From assembly GCF_014892575.1 (NCBI RefSeq), contig NZ_JADBGI010000006.1, positions 186,001 through 250,000 on the forward strand: a DNA stretch of 64,000 nt. The letters are read 5' to 3'. The translations under genes were made by a program, and so were the position numbers. The notes beneath the pieces are model-generated. The model ran no database searches and was not told where the DNA came from. It saw nothing but the letters and a program-made list of their open reading frames with translations. Each line of letters begins with the position of its first letter. Within the stretch, counting starts at the first letter, position 1. This document shows, piece after piece, positions 33,971-41,263 of this stretch. Origin of the DNA: Nocardiopsis coralli (lineage in GTDB: Bacteria > Actinomycetota > Actinomycetes > Streptosporangiales > Streptosporangiaceae).

Positions 33971-34711
33971 ATGAACGCACGCTCCGACGAGCCGACCACC
34001 CGCACGGCCGGCCGGCCCGGCGGGCGCCCCCGGCACCGCGACACCGGAGAGCCAGACTCCGCCAAACGCTTCACCTTCACCGTCGCGGCCGTGGTGACCC
34101 TTCTGTTCCTGCTGGTCACCGCTGGTGGTCTGGGCTGGCTGCTGTCCCCGGGCGGCCCCGCGTCCGAGCTCACCTCGGGGGCGGAGGAGACCGGCGAACC
34201 CGACGGCACTTCCGCCGGGAACGAACCCAGCGACGACGCACCGGCCCCCGAGGGCACCGTCGCCGACCCGGGCAGCGGGCTGTCGTACGAGCTGCCGGAC
34301 GGGTGGGAGCGCCTGGGCGACGACGAGGTCCCGCAGGAGTACTCCTCCTACACGGTGCTCGGTTCGGTCGAGGACCCCGACGCCTTCATCGTGACCGGGT
34401 CGCAGCGCTTCGACGGAACCGAGTCGCTGGAGGAGGCCGGCCTGCGCCTGGCCGCCGACACCGCGGGCACGTTCGTGACCGGCGGCGGGGTTCCCGAGGT
34501 CGAACCCGCCACGGAGGACGGGGTCGACGACCGGCCGGCCTTCGGCGCCTCGGTCGGTTCCGGCGACGGCGACACCGAACCCTACGGCCGGTTCGTGCTG
34601 GTCGAGATGGACGAGTCGCACGGCGCGTTCGTGCTGGGACTCAACACCGACGGCGGCTCCGAGGCCTCGGACGCGGTCGACGAGGCACTGGACTCGGTCG
34701 GCACGCTCTGA
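33971..34711 (+). CDS. Single-TM hypothetical protein with secreted domain
   Basis: The 246-residue protein has a basic cytoplasmic tail of about 32 residues and one membrane segment (residues 33-56). An acidic linker precedes an external domain of roughly 150 residues containing SGLSYELPDGWERLGDDEVP, a pattern frequent in actinobacterial surface proteins. AGGAG lies 7 bases before the ATG. No enzyme motif seen. Convergent with the sensor kinase gene. Confidence 0.62.
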   Translation: MNARSDEPTTRTAGRPGGRPRHRDTGEPDSAKRFTFTVAAVVTLLFLLVTAGGLGWLLSPGGPASELTSGAEETGEPDGTSAGNEPSDDAPAPEGTVADPGSGLSYELPDGWERLGDDEVPQEYSSYTVLGSVEDPDAFIVTGSQRFDGTESLEEAGLRLAADTAGTFVTGGGVPEVEPATEDGVDDRPAFGASVGSGDGDTEPYGRFVLVEMDESHGAFVLGLNTDGGSEASDAVDEALDSVGTL

Positions 34712-34764
34712 CCGCGGGTCCGCGCCCCTGCCGCCCCCCGGATCCACCGGAGCACGCGCCCGCG

Positions 34765-35943
34765 TCAGCCGGGCACGACCGCCCGCAGCAGGAAACCCCC
34801 GTCCCGGGTGGGGGAGGCCGACAGGGTCCCCCCGCCCAGGGACACCCGTTCCCGCAGACCGGCCAGGCCGCTGCCCGACCCCTCCCCCGGGTCGGCGCCG
34901 GTGCGCGCCCGGTCGTTGGACACCTCCACGACGAGTGCGTCGGGGCCGACGGCGCTGTCGCGGGCCCGCGTGAACGTGATGCGGCACTCCGTCGCGTCGC
35001 TGTGGCGCAGCACGTTGGTCCCGGCCTCGCGCACCACCCACGCCGCGAGCACCGCCGCCTCGTGCGAGGGTTCGACCCCGTCCAGGCCGTCGATCCGCAC
35101 CCGGACACCGTCGGCCGCGAGCACACCGCGCACGTTCTCGACCTCCTCGGCCAGGTCGACCTCGCGGTAGCCGCGCACCGCCGAGCGCACCTGGGACAGC
35201 GATTCCCGGGCCAGCGCCCGCACCTCGGTGATCTCCACGGCGGCCCGGTCGGGGGCGCGCTCGGCCAGGCGGGAGGCGAGCTCGGACTTGGTGGCCAGCG
35301 CGGACAGGCTGTGCCCGAGCAGGTCGTGCATGTCCCGGGAGAACCGCAGGCGTTCCTCGGTGACGGCGAGCCGCGATCGGGCGTCCTCCCCGTACACGGC
35401 GTCCTGCACGATCTCCCACAGCCACAGCACCGTGAGCCAGCCGGCCACGACCACGCCGCTGAAGAGCACCCCGCCCGTCCAGATCACGGCGAAGGCCGCG
35501 GGGTGGATCTCCACGGGTGAGGTGAGCTGTCCGGCCCAGGGCAGCACGAGCAGAACGGCGACCGCCGGAACGCTCTGCCGCACCGGGGCCACGAACACGC
35601 ACGTGCCGCCCCAGAGCGCCGCCATCGACAACGGCAGGGCCATCGACGGCGTCAGCACGGTCATCGCGATCAGGCAGCCGAGGGCGCCCCAGTACCACCA
35701 CGGGGAGGGATCCCTGCGGCCTTCCAACCTCCGCAGCGACAACGGCCAGAGCGCCACGGCCACGGGCAGCACCAGCAGCCACGCCACCACGGAACGCCAG
35801 GGCTCGGCCGAAGGGGCGGCGAAGACCTCCATGACGCCGACCAGCACGATCATGGACTGCAGGACGACGATCGACCACAGGGTCATGACCCAGATGGTGC
35901 GCAGGCGGGGGTCCATGGCGCCCGACTTCCCGGATCCCCTCAC
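34765..35943 (-). CDS. NarL-type sensor histidine kinase (second of an overlapping pair)
   Basis: This 392-residue protein has five to six membrane segments in the first half. The HisKA_3 dimerisation box is FSRDMHDLLGHSLSALATKS, with the phosphorylatable histidine in M-H-D. An HATPase domain follows, with an N-box-like VVREAGTNVLRHSDATECRI and glycine-rich GSGSGLAGLRERV. Start: the GTG at 35943 overlaps the stop of the upstream kinase (GTGA), with GAGGAGG directly upstream. An internal ATG at 35916 is the alternative. No response regulator gene is next to it. The pair lies behind an ABC exporter operon, so it may sense a drug or envelope stress. Confidence 0.88.
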   Translation of the reverse strand: MRGSGKSGAMDPRLRTIWVMTLWSIVVLQSMIVLVGVMEVFAAPSAEPWRSVVAWLLVLPVAVALWPLSLRRLEGRRDPSPWWYWGALGCLIAMTVLTPSMALPLSMAALWGGTCVFVAPVRQSVPAVAVLLVLPWAGQLTSPVEIHPAAFAVIWTGGVLFSGVVVAGWLTVLWLWEIVQDAVYGEDARSRLAVTEERLRFSRDMHDLLGHSLSALATKSELASRLAERAPDRAAVEITEVRALARESLSQVRSAVRGYREVDLAEEVENVRGVLAADGVRVRIDGLDGVEPSHEAAVLAAWVVREAGTNVLRHSDATECRITFTRARDSAVGPDALVVEVSNDRARTGADPGEGSGSGLAGLRERVSLGGGTLSASPTRDGGFLLRAVVPG

Positions 35944-37181
35944 GGACGTGCCTCCTCGTTCCCCGCGGGGCGATCGGCCCCCTCGATCGACCAGGGCACG
36001 GTCGCCCTCAGCAGGAACCCGCCGTCCGGCGTGGGCTCGGCGGTCAATCGGCCCCCGGTACCGGCGAGCCGTTCGGAGAGCCCGGTGAGCCCACTGCCGC
36101 CGTCGCGTGCACGCCCGCGCGCCCGGTCGTTGCCCACCTCCACGACGAGCGCGTCCCCCGTGTCGCCGCCGGCGCGGGTGAAGGTGATGCGGCACTCGGT
36201 CGCCTCGCTGTGGCGCAGGACGTTGGTGACGCCCTCGCGCACCACCCACGCGGCCGTGGCCGCGGTCCCCGTCGGCACACCGTTCTCCGGAACCCCGGAG
36301 ACCTCGGTGCGGATGCCGTTGGCCGCCAGGGCCGTGCGCACCGCTTCGACCTCCGCGTGCAGATCGATCTCGCGGTATCCCCGCACGGCCGCCCGCACCT
36401 GCGACAAAGACCGGCGGGCGAGCCCCTGGACCTCGGTCATCTCCTCGGCCGCACGGGCGGGATCGCGTTCCAGAACCCGTTCGGCCAGTTCGGACTTGAC
36501 CACGAGCGCGGACAGGCTGTGCCCGAGCAGGTCGTGCATGTCCCGGGAGAACCGCAGGCGCTCCTCCGAGACCGCCAGGCGGGCGCGGGCGCGCTGTTCG
36601 AGCAGGGCTTCGTTGGTGACGTCCCACAGCCGCACGTAGATGAGCACGGCGCCGGCCATGAACAGCGACCACAGCACGAGCACGACCCACAGGACCACGA
36701 CGCCCGCCAGGGGCACGTCCAGCTCGACGGCCTGCACCGTCAGCGCCGCGAACAGGGCGACGGCGCCGGCGAGCAGCCACCATCCCCACGACCGGGGCCC
36801 GAGGAAGACGGTGACGCCCACCCAGCCGCCCAGGAGCAGCATCCCGAAGATCGGGGTGAGCGCCCCGAGCGCCACCGCGGCCGCAAGGGCCGACGCGCCC
36901 CAGTACGCCCAGGGCGAGACCCGGCGCGGCTGCCCGAGCCGCACCCGGCCGAAGAGCATCCACAGCAGCAGGAACGAGGCGAGCAGGGCGGCCGCCAGGT
37001 ACAGCAGGCCGAGGCCGCGGCGTTCGGCCGGCCCCATCAGCAGGTCCACGACGGCCGACATGACCAACGGCAGGACCAGCACGCTCGAGGAGACCACGAT
37101 GACGACCCGCACGAAGCGGAGCTTGCGGTCCTTGCGGCGTTCGGTCACGACCCCGGCGAGGTCGCGTCGGTCCTGTGCCAC
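35940..37181 (-). CDS. NarL-type sensor histidine kinase (first of an overlapping pair)
   Basis: The 413-residue paralogue of the next gene has about six membrane segments, then the same H-box FSRDMHDLLGHSLSALVVKS. The ATP domain has VVREGVTNVLRHSEATECRI and GGSGLTGLSERL. The two kinases are clearly duplicates, most similar in the catalytic half. It starts at GTG 37181 behind GGGGGAC. The stop overlaps the second kinase start by four bases. Its own upstream neighbour is the ABC permease, 43 bases away on the same strand, so ATPase, permease and both kinases probably form one transcript. Confidence 0.88.
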   Translation of the reverse strand: MAQDRRDLAGVVTERRKDRKLRFVRVVIVVSSSVLVLPLVMSAVVDLLMGPAERRGLGLLYLAAALLASFLLLWMLFGRVRLGQPRRVSPWAYWGASALAAAVALGALTPIFGMLLLGGWVGVTVFLGPRSWGWWLLAGAVALFAALTVQAVELDVPLAGVVVLWVVLVLWSLFMAGAVLIYVRLWDVTNEALLEQRARARLAVSEERLRFSRDMHDLLGHSLSALVVKSELAERVLERDPARAAEEMTEVQGLARRSLSQVRAAVRGYREIDLHAEVEAVRTALAANGIRTEVSGVPENGVPTGTAATAAWVVREGVTNVLRHSEATECRITFTRAGGDTGDALVVEVGNDRARGRARDGGSGLTGLSERLAGTGGRLTAEPTPDGGFLLRATVPWSIEGADRPAGNEEARP

Positions 37182-37224
37182 CGTGTCGTCCCCCGTTCCC
37201 GTTGTGCCGCTCGTGCCGCCGGGT

Positions 37225-38079
37225 TCACCCCTGTCGGGGGTCCCACCGGAAGTAGCGTGCCACGATCAGTCCCAGCACGGCGATCCAACCCCCGAGGACG
37301 GCCAGGGACGGCAGGGCCGCGGTCCACAGGCCCAGGACGCCGACCTCCTGGGCCCCCTCGAACCCGCCGAAGACGTCGTGGCCCGTGTAGGCGGCCTGGA
37401 CGAGCTCGCCCGCGGGCATCGACGGAAGCAGGCCCACGACGGTGCGGGCGGTCTCGGGCAGGAACTCCAGGGGCATGATGCCGCCGCTGGTGAACAGCAG
37501 GATCATCATCGGCACCATCGAGGCCATCTGCGCCATCTCGGCGTTGCGCACGAGCGGGGTGACGGCCAGCCCCAGCAGCGAGAAGACGATGCTGCCGAGC
37601 AGGACCGAGGTGAACAGCATGACCGGGTCGCGCGGGAGCGCGCCTTCGGGCATGGCCAGGATCAGGCCGGCGATGAACACGGTCAGAAACAGGGAGAAGA
37701 CGAAGACGACCCCGATGACGCCGCCGAAGATCGCCGTCGGCGGCACCCCGCTGACCCGCAGCCGCTTGAGGGCCAGGGACTCGCGGCGGGCGGTGAAGAC
37801 GTTCGAGGCGTGGCCGACGCCGAAGATGAGGCTGATGACGCCGATCATCCCGAACATCGTCATCTCACCCAGGCCGAAGCCGCCCACGACGGGGTCCGGG
37901 GGCAGCTGCATCGACGTGAACAGGAAGAACAGCGGGAGCAGCGCGTAGATCCACGCGGTCTTGTACCGCGCGAAGAGGGTGATCTCGGTGCGTGTGAGAC
38001 GCAGGGTCTGCTTGACGGGGCTCACGCGGGGCCGGGGCTGCGGCCGGGTCGGCGCCTCGGGTGCGGTGGTGGTGGACAT
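37225..38079 (-). CDS. ABC-2 type exporter permease
   Basis: This 284-residue membrane protein has six segments of the ABC2_membrane family. It has a proline/arginine-rich cytoplasmic N-terminus and a first segment ALLPLFFLFTSM. LFTSGGIMPLEFLPETARTV in the fifth-helix region is a typical ABC-2 signature. It pairs with the ATPase encoded 45 bases upstream on the same strand. AGGAG lies 5 bases before the ATG. The substrate is unknown; drug or lipid export is usual for DrrAB-like pairs. Confidence 0.88.
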   Translation of the reverse strand: MSTTTAPEAPTRPQPRPRVSPVKQTLRLTRTEITLFARYKTAWIYALLPLFFLFTSMQLPPDPVVGGFGLGEMTMFGMIGVISLIFGVGHASNVFTARRESLALKRLRVSGVPPTAIFGGVIGVVFVFSLFLTVFIAGLILAMPEGALPRDPVMLFTSVLLGSIVFSLLGLAVTPLVRNAEMAQMASMVPMMILLFTSGGIMPLEFLPETARTVVGLLPSMPAGELVQAAYTGHDVFGGFEGAQEVGVLGLWTAALPSLAVLGGWIAVLGLIVARYFRWDPRQG

Positions 38080-38124
38080 GGTGGCTCCTGTGGGTGCGGT
38101 GGTGCGGGGGCGGGACGCGGGCGC

Positions 38125-39123
38125 TCAGCCGCTGACGAGGTCGGCGGCGCCGTCGGCGACCTGGAGGAAGACGTCCTCCAGGGAGGCGCCGCGCACCTGG
38201 AGGTTGCGCAGGACCGTGCCCTGCCCCTCCGCCCAGGCCAGGAGCGCCGCGACGGCGTGGTGGGCGCGCTCGTCGACGCTCCCGGCCTTCACGGTGTAGG
38301 TGGCGCGCAGCTGTCCGCCGCCGTTCTCGACCTCGAGCTCGGCTCCGTCGAGGCGCGGCAGGTCGGAGGTGGGCACGTCGGCGGGCAGAGTGAACCCGAC
38401 CCGGTCGCCCCACCCGGACAGGACCTCCTGGAGGGAGCCCTCGACCCCGACGCGGCCGCGGTGCATGATCGCGAGCCGGTCGGCCAGGCGCTCGGCCTCC
38501 TCGAGGTAGTGGGTGGTCAGCAGGATCGCGGTGCCCTCGTCCTTGAGCCGCTGGATGATGCGCCAGGTGTCGATGCGGCCCTCGGCGTCCATGCCGGTGG
38601 TGGGCTCGTCCAGGTACAGGACCTCGGGGCGGGTCAGCAGCGCGAGCCCGAGGTCGAGGCGGCGCTTCTGGCCACCGGAGAGCTGTCGGACGTGGGTGCG
38701 GGTCTTCTCGGTGAGCCCGACCAGCTCGAGGGCCTCCTCGGCGGTGCGGGGCGTGGACGCCAGGTCGCGGGCGAGGGCGACGGTCTCCTGGACGGTGAGG
38801 TCCTCCATGAGGCCGCTGCCCTGGAGGACGGCGTTGACCCGCTCGCGCACGCCGGGCGGGTTGCCGTAGGGGTCCTGCCCGAAGACCCGGACCGTGCCCG
38901 AGCTGGGCCGGCGGAACCCTTCGAGGGTCTCGATGGTGGTGGTCTTGCCGGCGCCGTTGGTGCCGAGGAGGCCGAAGAGCTCACCGGGGCGGATCTCGAA
39001 GGAGACGCCCTTGACCGCCTCGAAGTCGCCGTACTTCTGGTGCAGGTCGCGCACGCTCACCGCCGCCTCGGTGGCGGCGGCCCGGGGCTCCTGGGTGTCC
39101 GGAACGGGGTTCGTCGTCGTCAT
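38125..39123 (-). CDS. ABC exporter ATP-binding protein (DrrA-like)
   Basis: The 332-residue ATPase has Walker A GTNGAGKTTTIETLEGF, the Q-loop region, signature LSGGQKRRLDLGLALL, Walker B EVLYLDEPTTGMDAEG, and the H-loop ILLTTHYLEEAERL. The C-terminal extension of about 100 residues is typical of DrrA/CcmA-type exporters. It is first in the unit ATPase-permease-kinase-kinase. GAGG lies about 3 bases before the ATG, which is close. Confidence 0.92.
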   Translation of the reverse strand: MTTTNPVPDTQEPRAAATEAAVSVRDLHQKYGDFEAVKGVSFEIRPGELFGLLGTNGAGKTTTIETLEGFRRPSSGTVRVFGQDPYGNPPGVRERVNAVLQGSGLMEDLTVQETVALARDLASTPRTAEEALELVGLTEKTRTHVRQLSGGQKRRLDLGLALLTRPEVLYLDEPTTGMDAEGRIDTWRIIQRLKDEGTAILLTTHYLEEAERLADRLAIMHRGRVGVEGSLQEVLSGWGDRVGFTLPADVPTSDLPRLDGAELEVENGGGQLRATYTVKAGSVDERAHHAVAALLAWAEGQGTVLRNLQVRGASLEDVFLQVADGAADLVSG

Positions 39124-39233
39124 GCCCTCAAGCTTCGCCGAGCGCCGCCCGCGCCGGTAGACACCGGTGTCACCGGCCCGCCGTGGTTTTCACCCGGTGC
39201 ACCCCATGACAGATGTCATCGCCACCGGTCGGC

Positions 39234-39863
39234 TCACCCGTTGCCTGGTGCCGGGCGCCCGGTGACGGCGGCGACCGCCGCGTCCACGGCGGCCCGGCCG
39301 TCCTGTTCAGGGGTGTCGGGTGTCTGGCGAGCGACCCGCAGCCAGATCCCGTCGAGGAGGACGAGGACGAGCTCCACGGCCTGCTCCGGTTCCAGGCCGG
39401 GCGCGAGCTCCCCCTGTTCTGCGGCGTAGGCGACGGCCTTGCGCAAGGCGGCGCGCGACTGTTCGTCGTACTCGGCCAGGACGCGCGCGAAGTCCTCCGA
39501 CACGGCGGCGCCGGCGTAGAAGGCGGCCCACACCCGGGCCTGGGCGAGCCGTTCCTCGTCGGTGGGGAGCAGGTCCACGAGCACGGCGCGCAGGCCCTCG
39601 GCGAAGGTGAGCAGCCCGGGACCGATACGGATGCGTGAGAAGCGTTCGGTGACCGCGTCGAGGCTGTCGCGGAGCGCGAAGAGCAGCAGGTCGTCCTTGG
39701 TGGCGAAGTCCCGCTGCACGGCGCCCGCGGAGATCCCGGCCTCAGCGGCGACGGTACGCACACTCACGCCCTCCAGCCCTTGTCGGGCGGCGATCCTGCG
39801 GAGCGCGCCGGCGACCTTCCGGCGGCGTTCGTCCTTGTCGACGTACTTGGGCACGGCCGTCAT
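39234..39863 (-). CDS. TetR-family regulator (divergent from esterase)
   Basis: The 209-residue regulator has HTH helices KVAGALRRIAARQGLEGVSV, RTVAAEAGISAGAVQRDFAT, KDDLLLFALRD. The glutamine-rather-than-tyrosine recognition helix (GAVQRDFATKDDLL) resembles the BetI/AcnR-like subgroup. It begins 63 bases from and divergent to the esterase gene. Two abutting 14-base palindromes lie exactly between them. There is no ribosome-binding site before its ATG (GTGTGCCAGA), so leaderless or weak translation is possible. It also sits just downstream of the ABC exporter start region (110 bases) and could regulate that too. Confidence 0.9.
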   Translation of the reverse strand: MTAVPKYVDKDERRRKVAGALRRIAARQGLEGVSVRTVAAEAGISAGAVQRDFATKDDLLLFALRDSLDAVTERFSRIRIGPGLLTFAEGLRAVLVDLLPTDEERLAQARVWAAFYAGAAVSEDFARVLAEYDEQSRAALRKAVAYAAEQGELAPGLEPEQAVELVLVLLDGIWLRVARQTPDTPEQDGRAAVDAAVAAVTGRPAPGNG

Positions 39864-39883
39864 TCTGGCACACGCACCCTTGA

Positions 39884-39911
39884 GATACATTTGTATCGAT
39901 ACGCCTGTATC
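39884..39911. promoter_or_regulatory. Two abutting 14-bp palindromes, probable TetR double operator
   Basis: GATACATTTGTATC (39884-39897, perfect 6-2-6 repeat) is directly followed by GATACGCCTGTATC (39898-39911, 5-base arms). They share the half-site GATAC and fill most of the 63-base spacer between the divergent TetR and esterase genes. This is the expected layout for autoregulation plus control of the neighbour. Confidence 0.75.
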
Positions 39912-39926
39912 AGCGAGGAGGGGCCC

Positions 39927-41111
39927 ATGCCCACTGCAGGAACCGTCGCCCGCCGCACAGCACTCGCCCTCGCCGGCCTCACCGCACTGGCGGGGATCGC
40001 CGCCGTCGCCCTCGTACTCATGCCGCCGCCCACCTGGGAAGCCTGGCAGTACGCGCTCCTGGCCCTCGAGTTCTCCCTGTTCGCAGCCCTCGTGGCCGCC
40101 TTCGGCGCTGCGCTCGCGCTCGCCGCCCGACCGGGGAACACCCGACTGCGCGCCGTCCTGGTGTCGGCCAACGCGCTCGTCCTGGCCGCCGCGCTCGTGC
40201 CCTCCGCCGCCCTCTGGAGCACCGCCCGCGACCTCGGCGCCGACCTCTCGCTCTCCGACCACACCGCCGGCCTCAGCACCGTCGCCGACCGCGAGCCGAC
40301 CACCCTCACCTACGCGACGGTCGATGGCACCGCACTGGAGCTGGACGTGTGGGAACCCGCAGAACCCTCCGCAGAGCCCCTCCCGGTCGTCGTCAACGTG
40401 CACGGCGGCGCCGACGACCTCTCCCAGAGCCTGCTCCCCCGCTGGGACACCTGGCTGGCCGACGAGGGCCACGTCGTGGTCGAGGCCGACTACCGCTTCT
40501 TCCCCGAGGGCGAGTGGTCCGCCCCCGTCTCGGACGTGCGGTGCGCCCTCGGCTGGGTGCGCGACCACATCGCGGAGTACGGCGGCGACCCCGAGCGCAT
40601 CGCCCTGACCGGACAGTCCGCCGGCGGTTTCCTCGCCCTGCTCGCCGCCTGGGCACCGGCCGAGGACATCCCGCCCTCGTGCCCGGCGCCGGAGGTGGAT
40701 CCGGACGCCGTCATCGCCTGGTACACCGCATCCATCGGCACCGTGGACGCCCCGCCCTCCCCCTGGCGCCTGCGTCACTCACCCCTGGGCGGCGAGCTCG
40801 CCGCCACGAACGAACACATGATGGGCGGAACCGTCGACGAAGTACCCGAGGAGTACACGGCCTCCTCCCCCGTCGAGCACGTGCGCCCCGGTCTCCCTCC
40901 GGCACTGCTGCTCACCGCGGGCCACGACCTGTTCCTGGACCCCGAGGACAACCGTCGCCTGGCCGCGCGGCTCTCCGGCGCGGGCGTCGCCCACCGTCAC
41001 GTCGAACTCCCCTGGACCGAGCACATGTACGACCTCAACTGGGGCGGGTTCGCCTCCCAGATCACCCGCCACGAGATCGGCGCCTTCCTCACCGAGCACC
41101 TGCATCCCTGA
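39927..41111 (+). CDS. Membrane-anchored alpha/beta-hydrolase (esterase/lipase, BD-FAE/Abhydrolase_3 type)
   Basis: The 394-residue protein has three hydrophobic N-terminal segments (about residues 11-31, 42-67, 74-95). An external alpha/beta-hydrolase domain follows. The oxyanion HGG is in VVVNVHGGADDLSQ, and the nucleophile serine in RIALTGQSAGGFLALLAAW. The acid is in LLTAGHDLFLDPEDN and the base histidine in PWTEHMYDLN. The complete catalytic triad suggests an active esterase or peptidase at the cell surface. GAGGAGGGG lies about 3-6 bases before the ATG. Controlled by the divergent TetR. Confidence 0.88.
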   Translation: MPTAGTVARRTALALAGLTALAGIAAVALVLMPPPTWEAWQYALLALEFSLFAALVAAFGAALALAARPGNTRLRAVLVSANALVLAAALVPSAALWSTARDLGADLSLSDHTAGLSTVADREPTTLTYATVDGTALELDVWEPAEPSAEPLPVVVNVHGGADDLSQSLLPRWDTWLADEGHVVVEADYRFFPEGEWSAPVSDVRCALGWVRDHIAEYGGDPERIALTGQSAGGFLALLAAWAPAEDIPPSCPAPEVDPDAVIAWYTASIGTVDAPPSPWRLRHSPLGGELAATNEHMMGGTVDEVPEEYTASSPVEHVRPGLPPALLLTAGHDLFLDPEDNRRLAARLSGAGVAHRHVELPWTEHMYDLNWGGFASQITRHEIGAFLTEHLHP

Positions 41112-41170
41112 CGCTCAGCGCGCAACGGCCCGGCACGGAAGCGCCGCTGAAGTACCCGGGACGGAAAAGA

Positions 41171-41209
41171 GGGGCCGGGCACCGACGGGAAACATCGGTG
41201 CCCGGCCCC
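41171..41209. terminator. Strong bidirectional terminator
   Basis: A perfect 15-base stem (41171-41185 with 41195-41209) has a 9-base A-rich loop. It lies between the convergent esterase and EtfD-like genes, 60 and 55 bases from their stops. Confidence 0.85.
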
Positions 41210-41263
41210 TCGCGGGTGCCTGCGGCTCACGCGGCCGTGCGGGCGGCCGTGCGAGCGCGTGCG

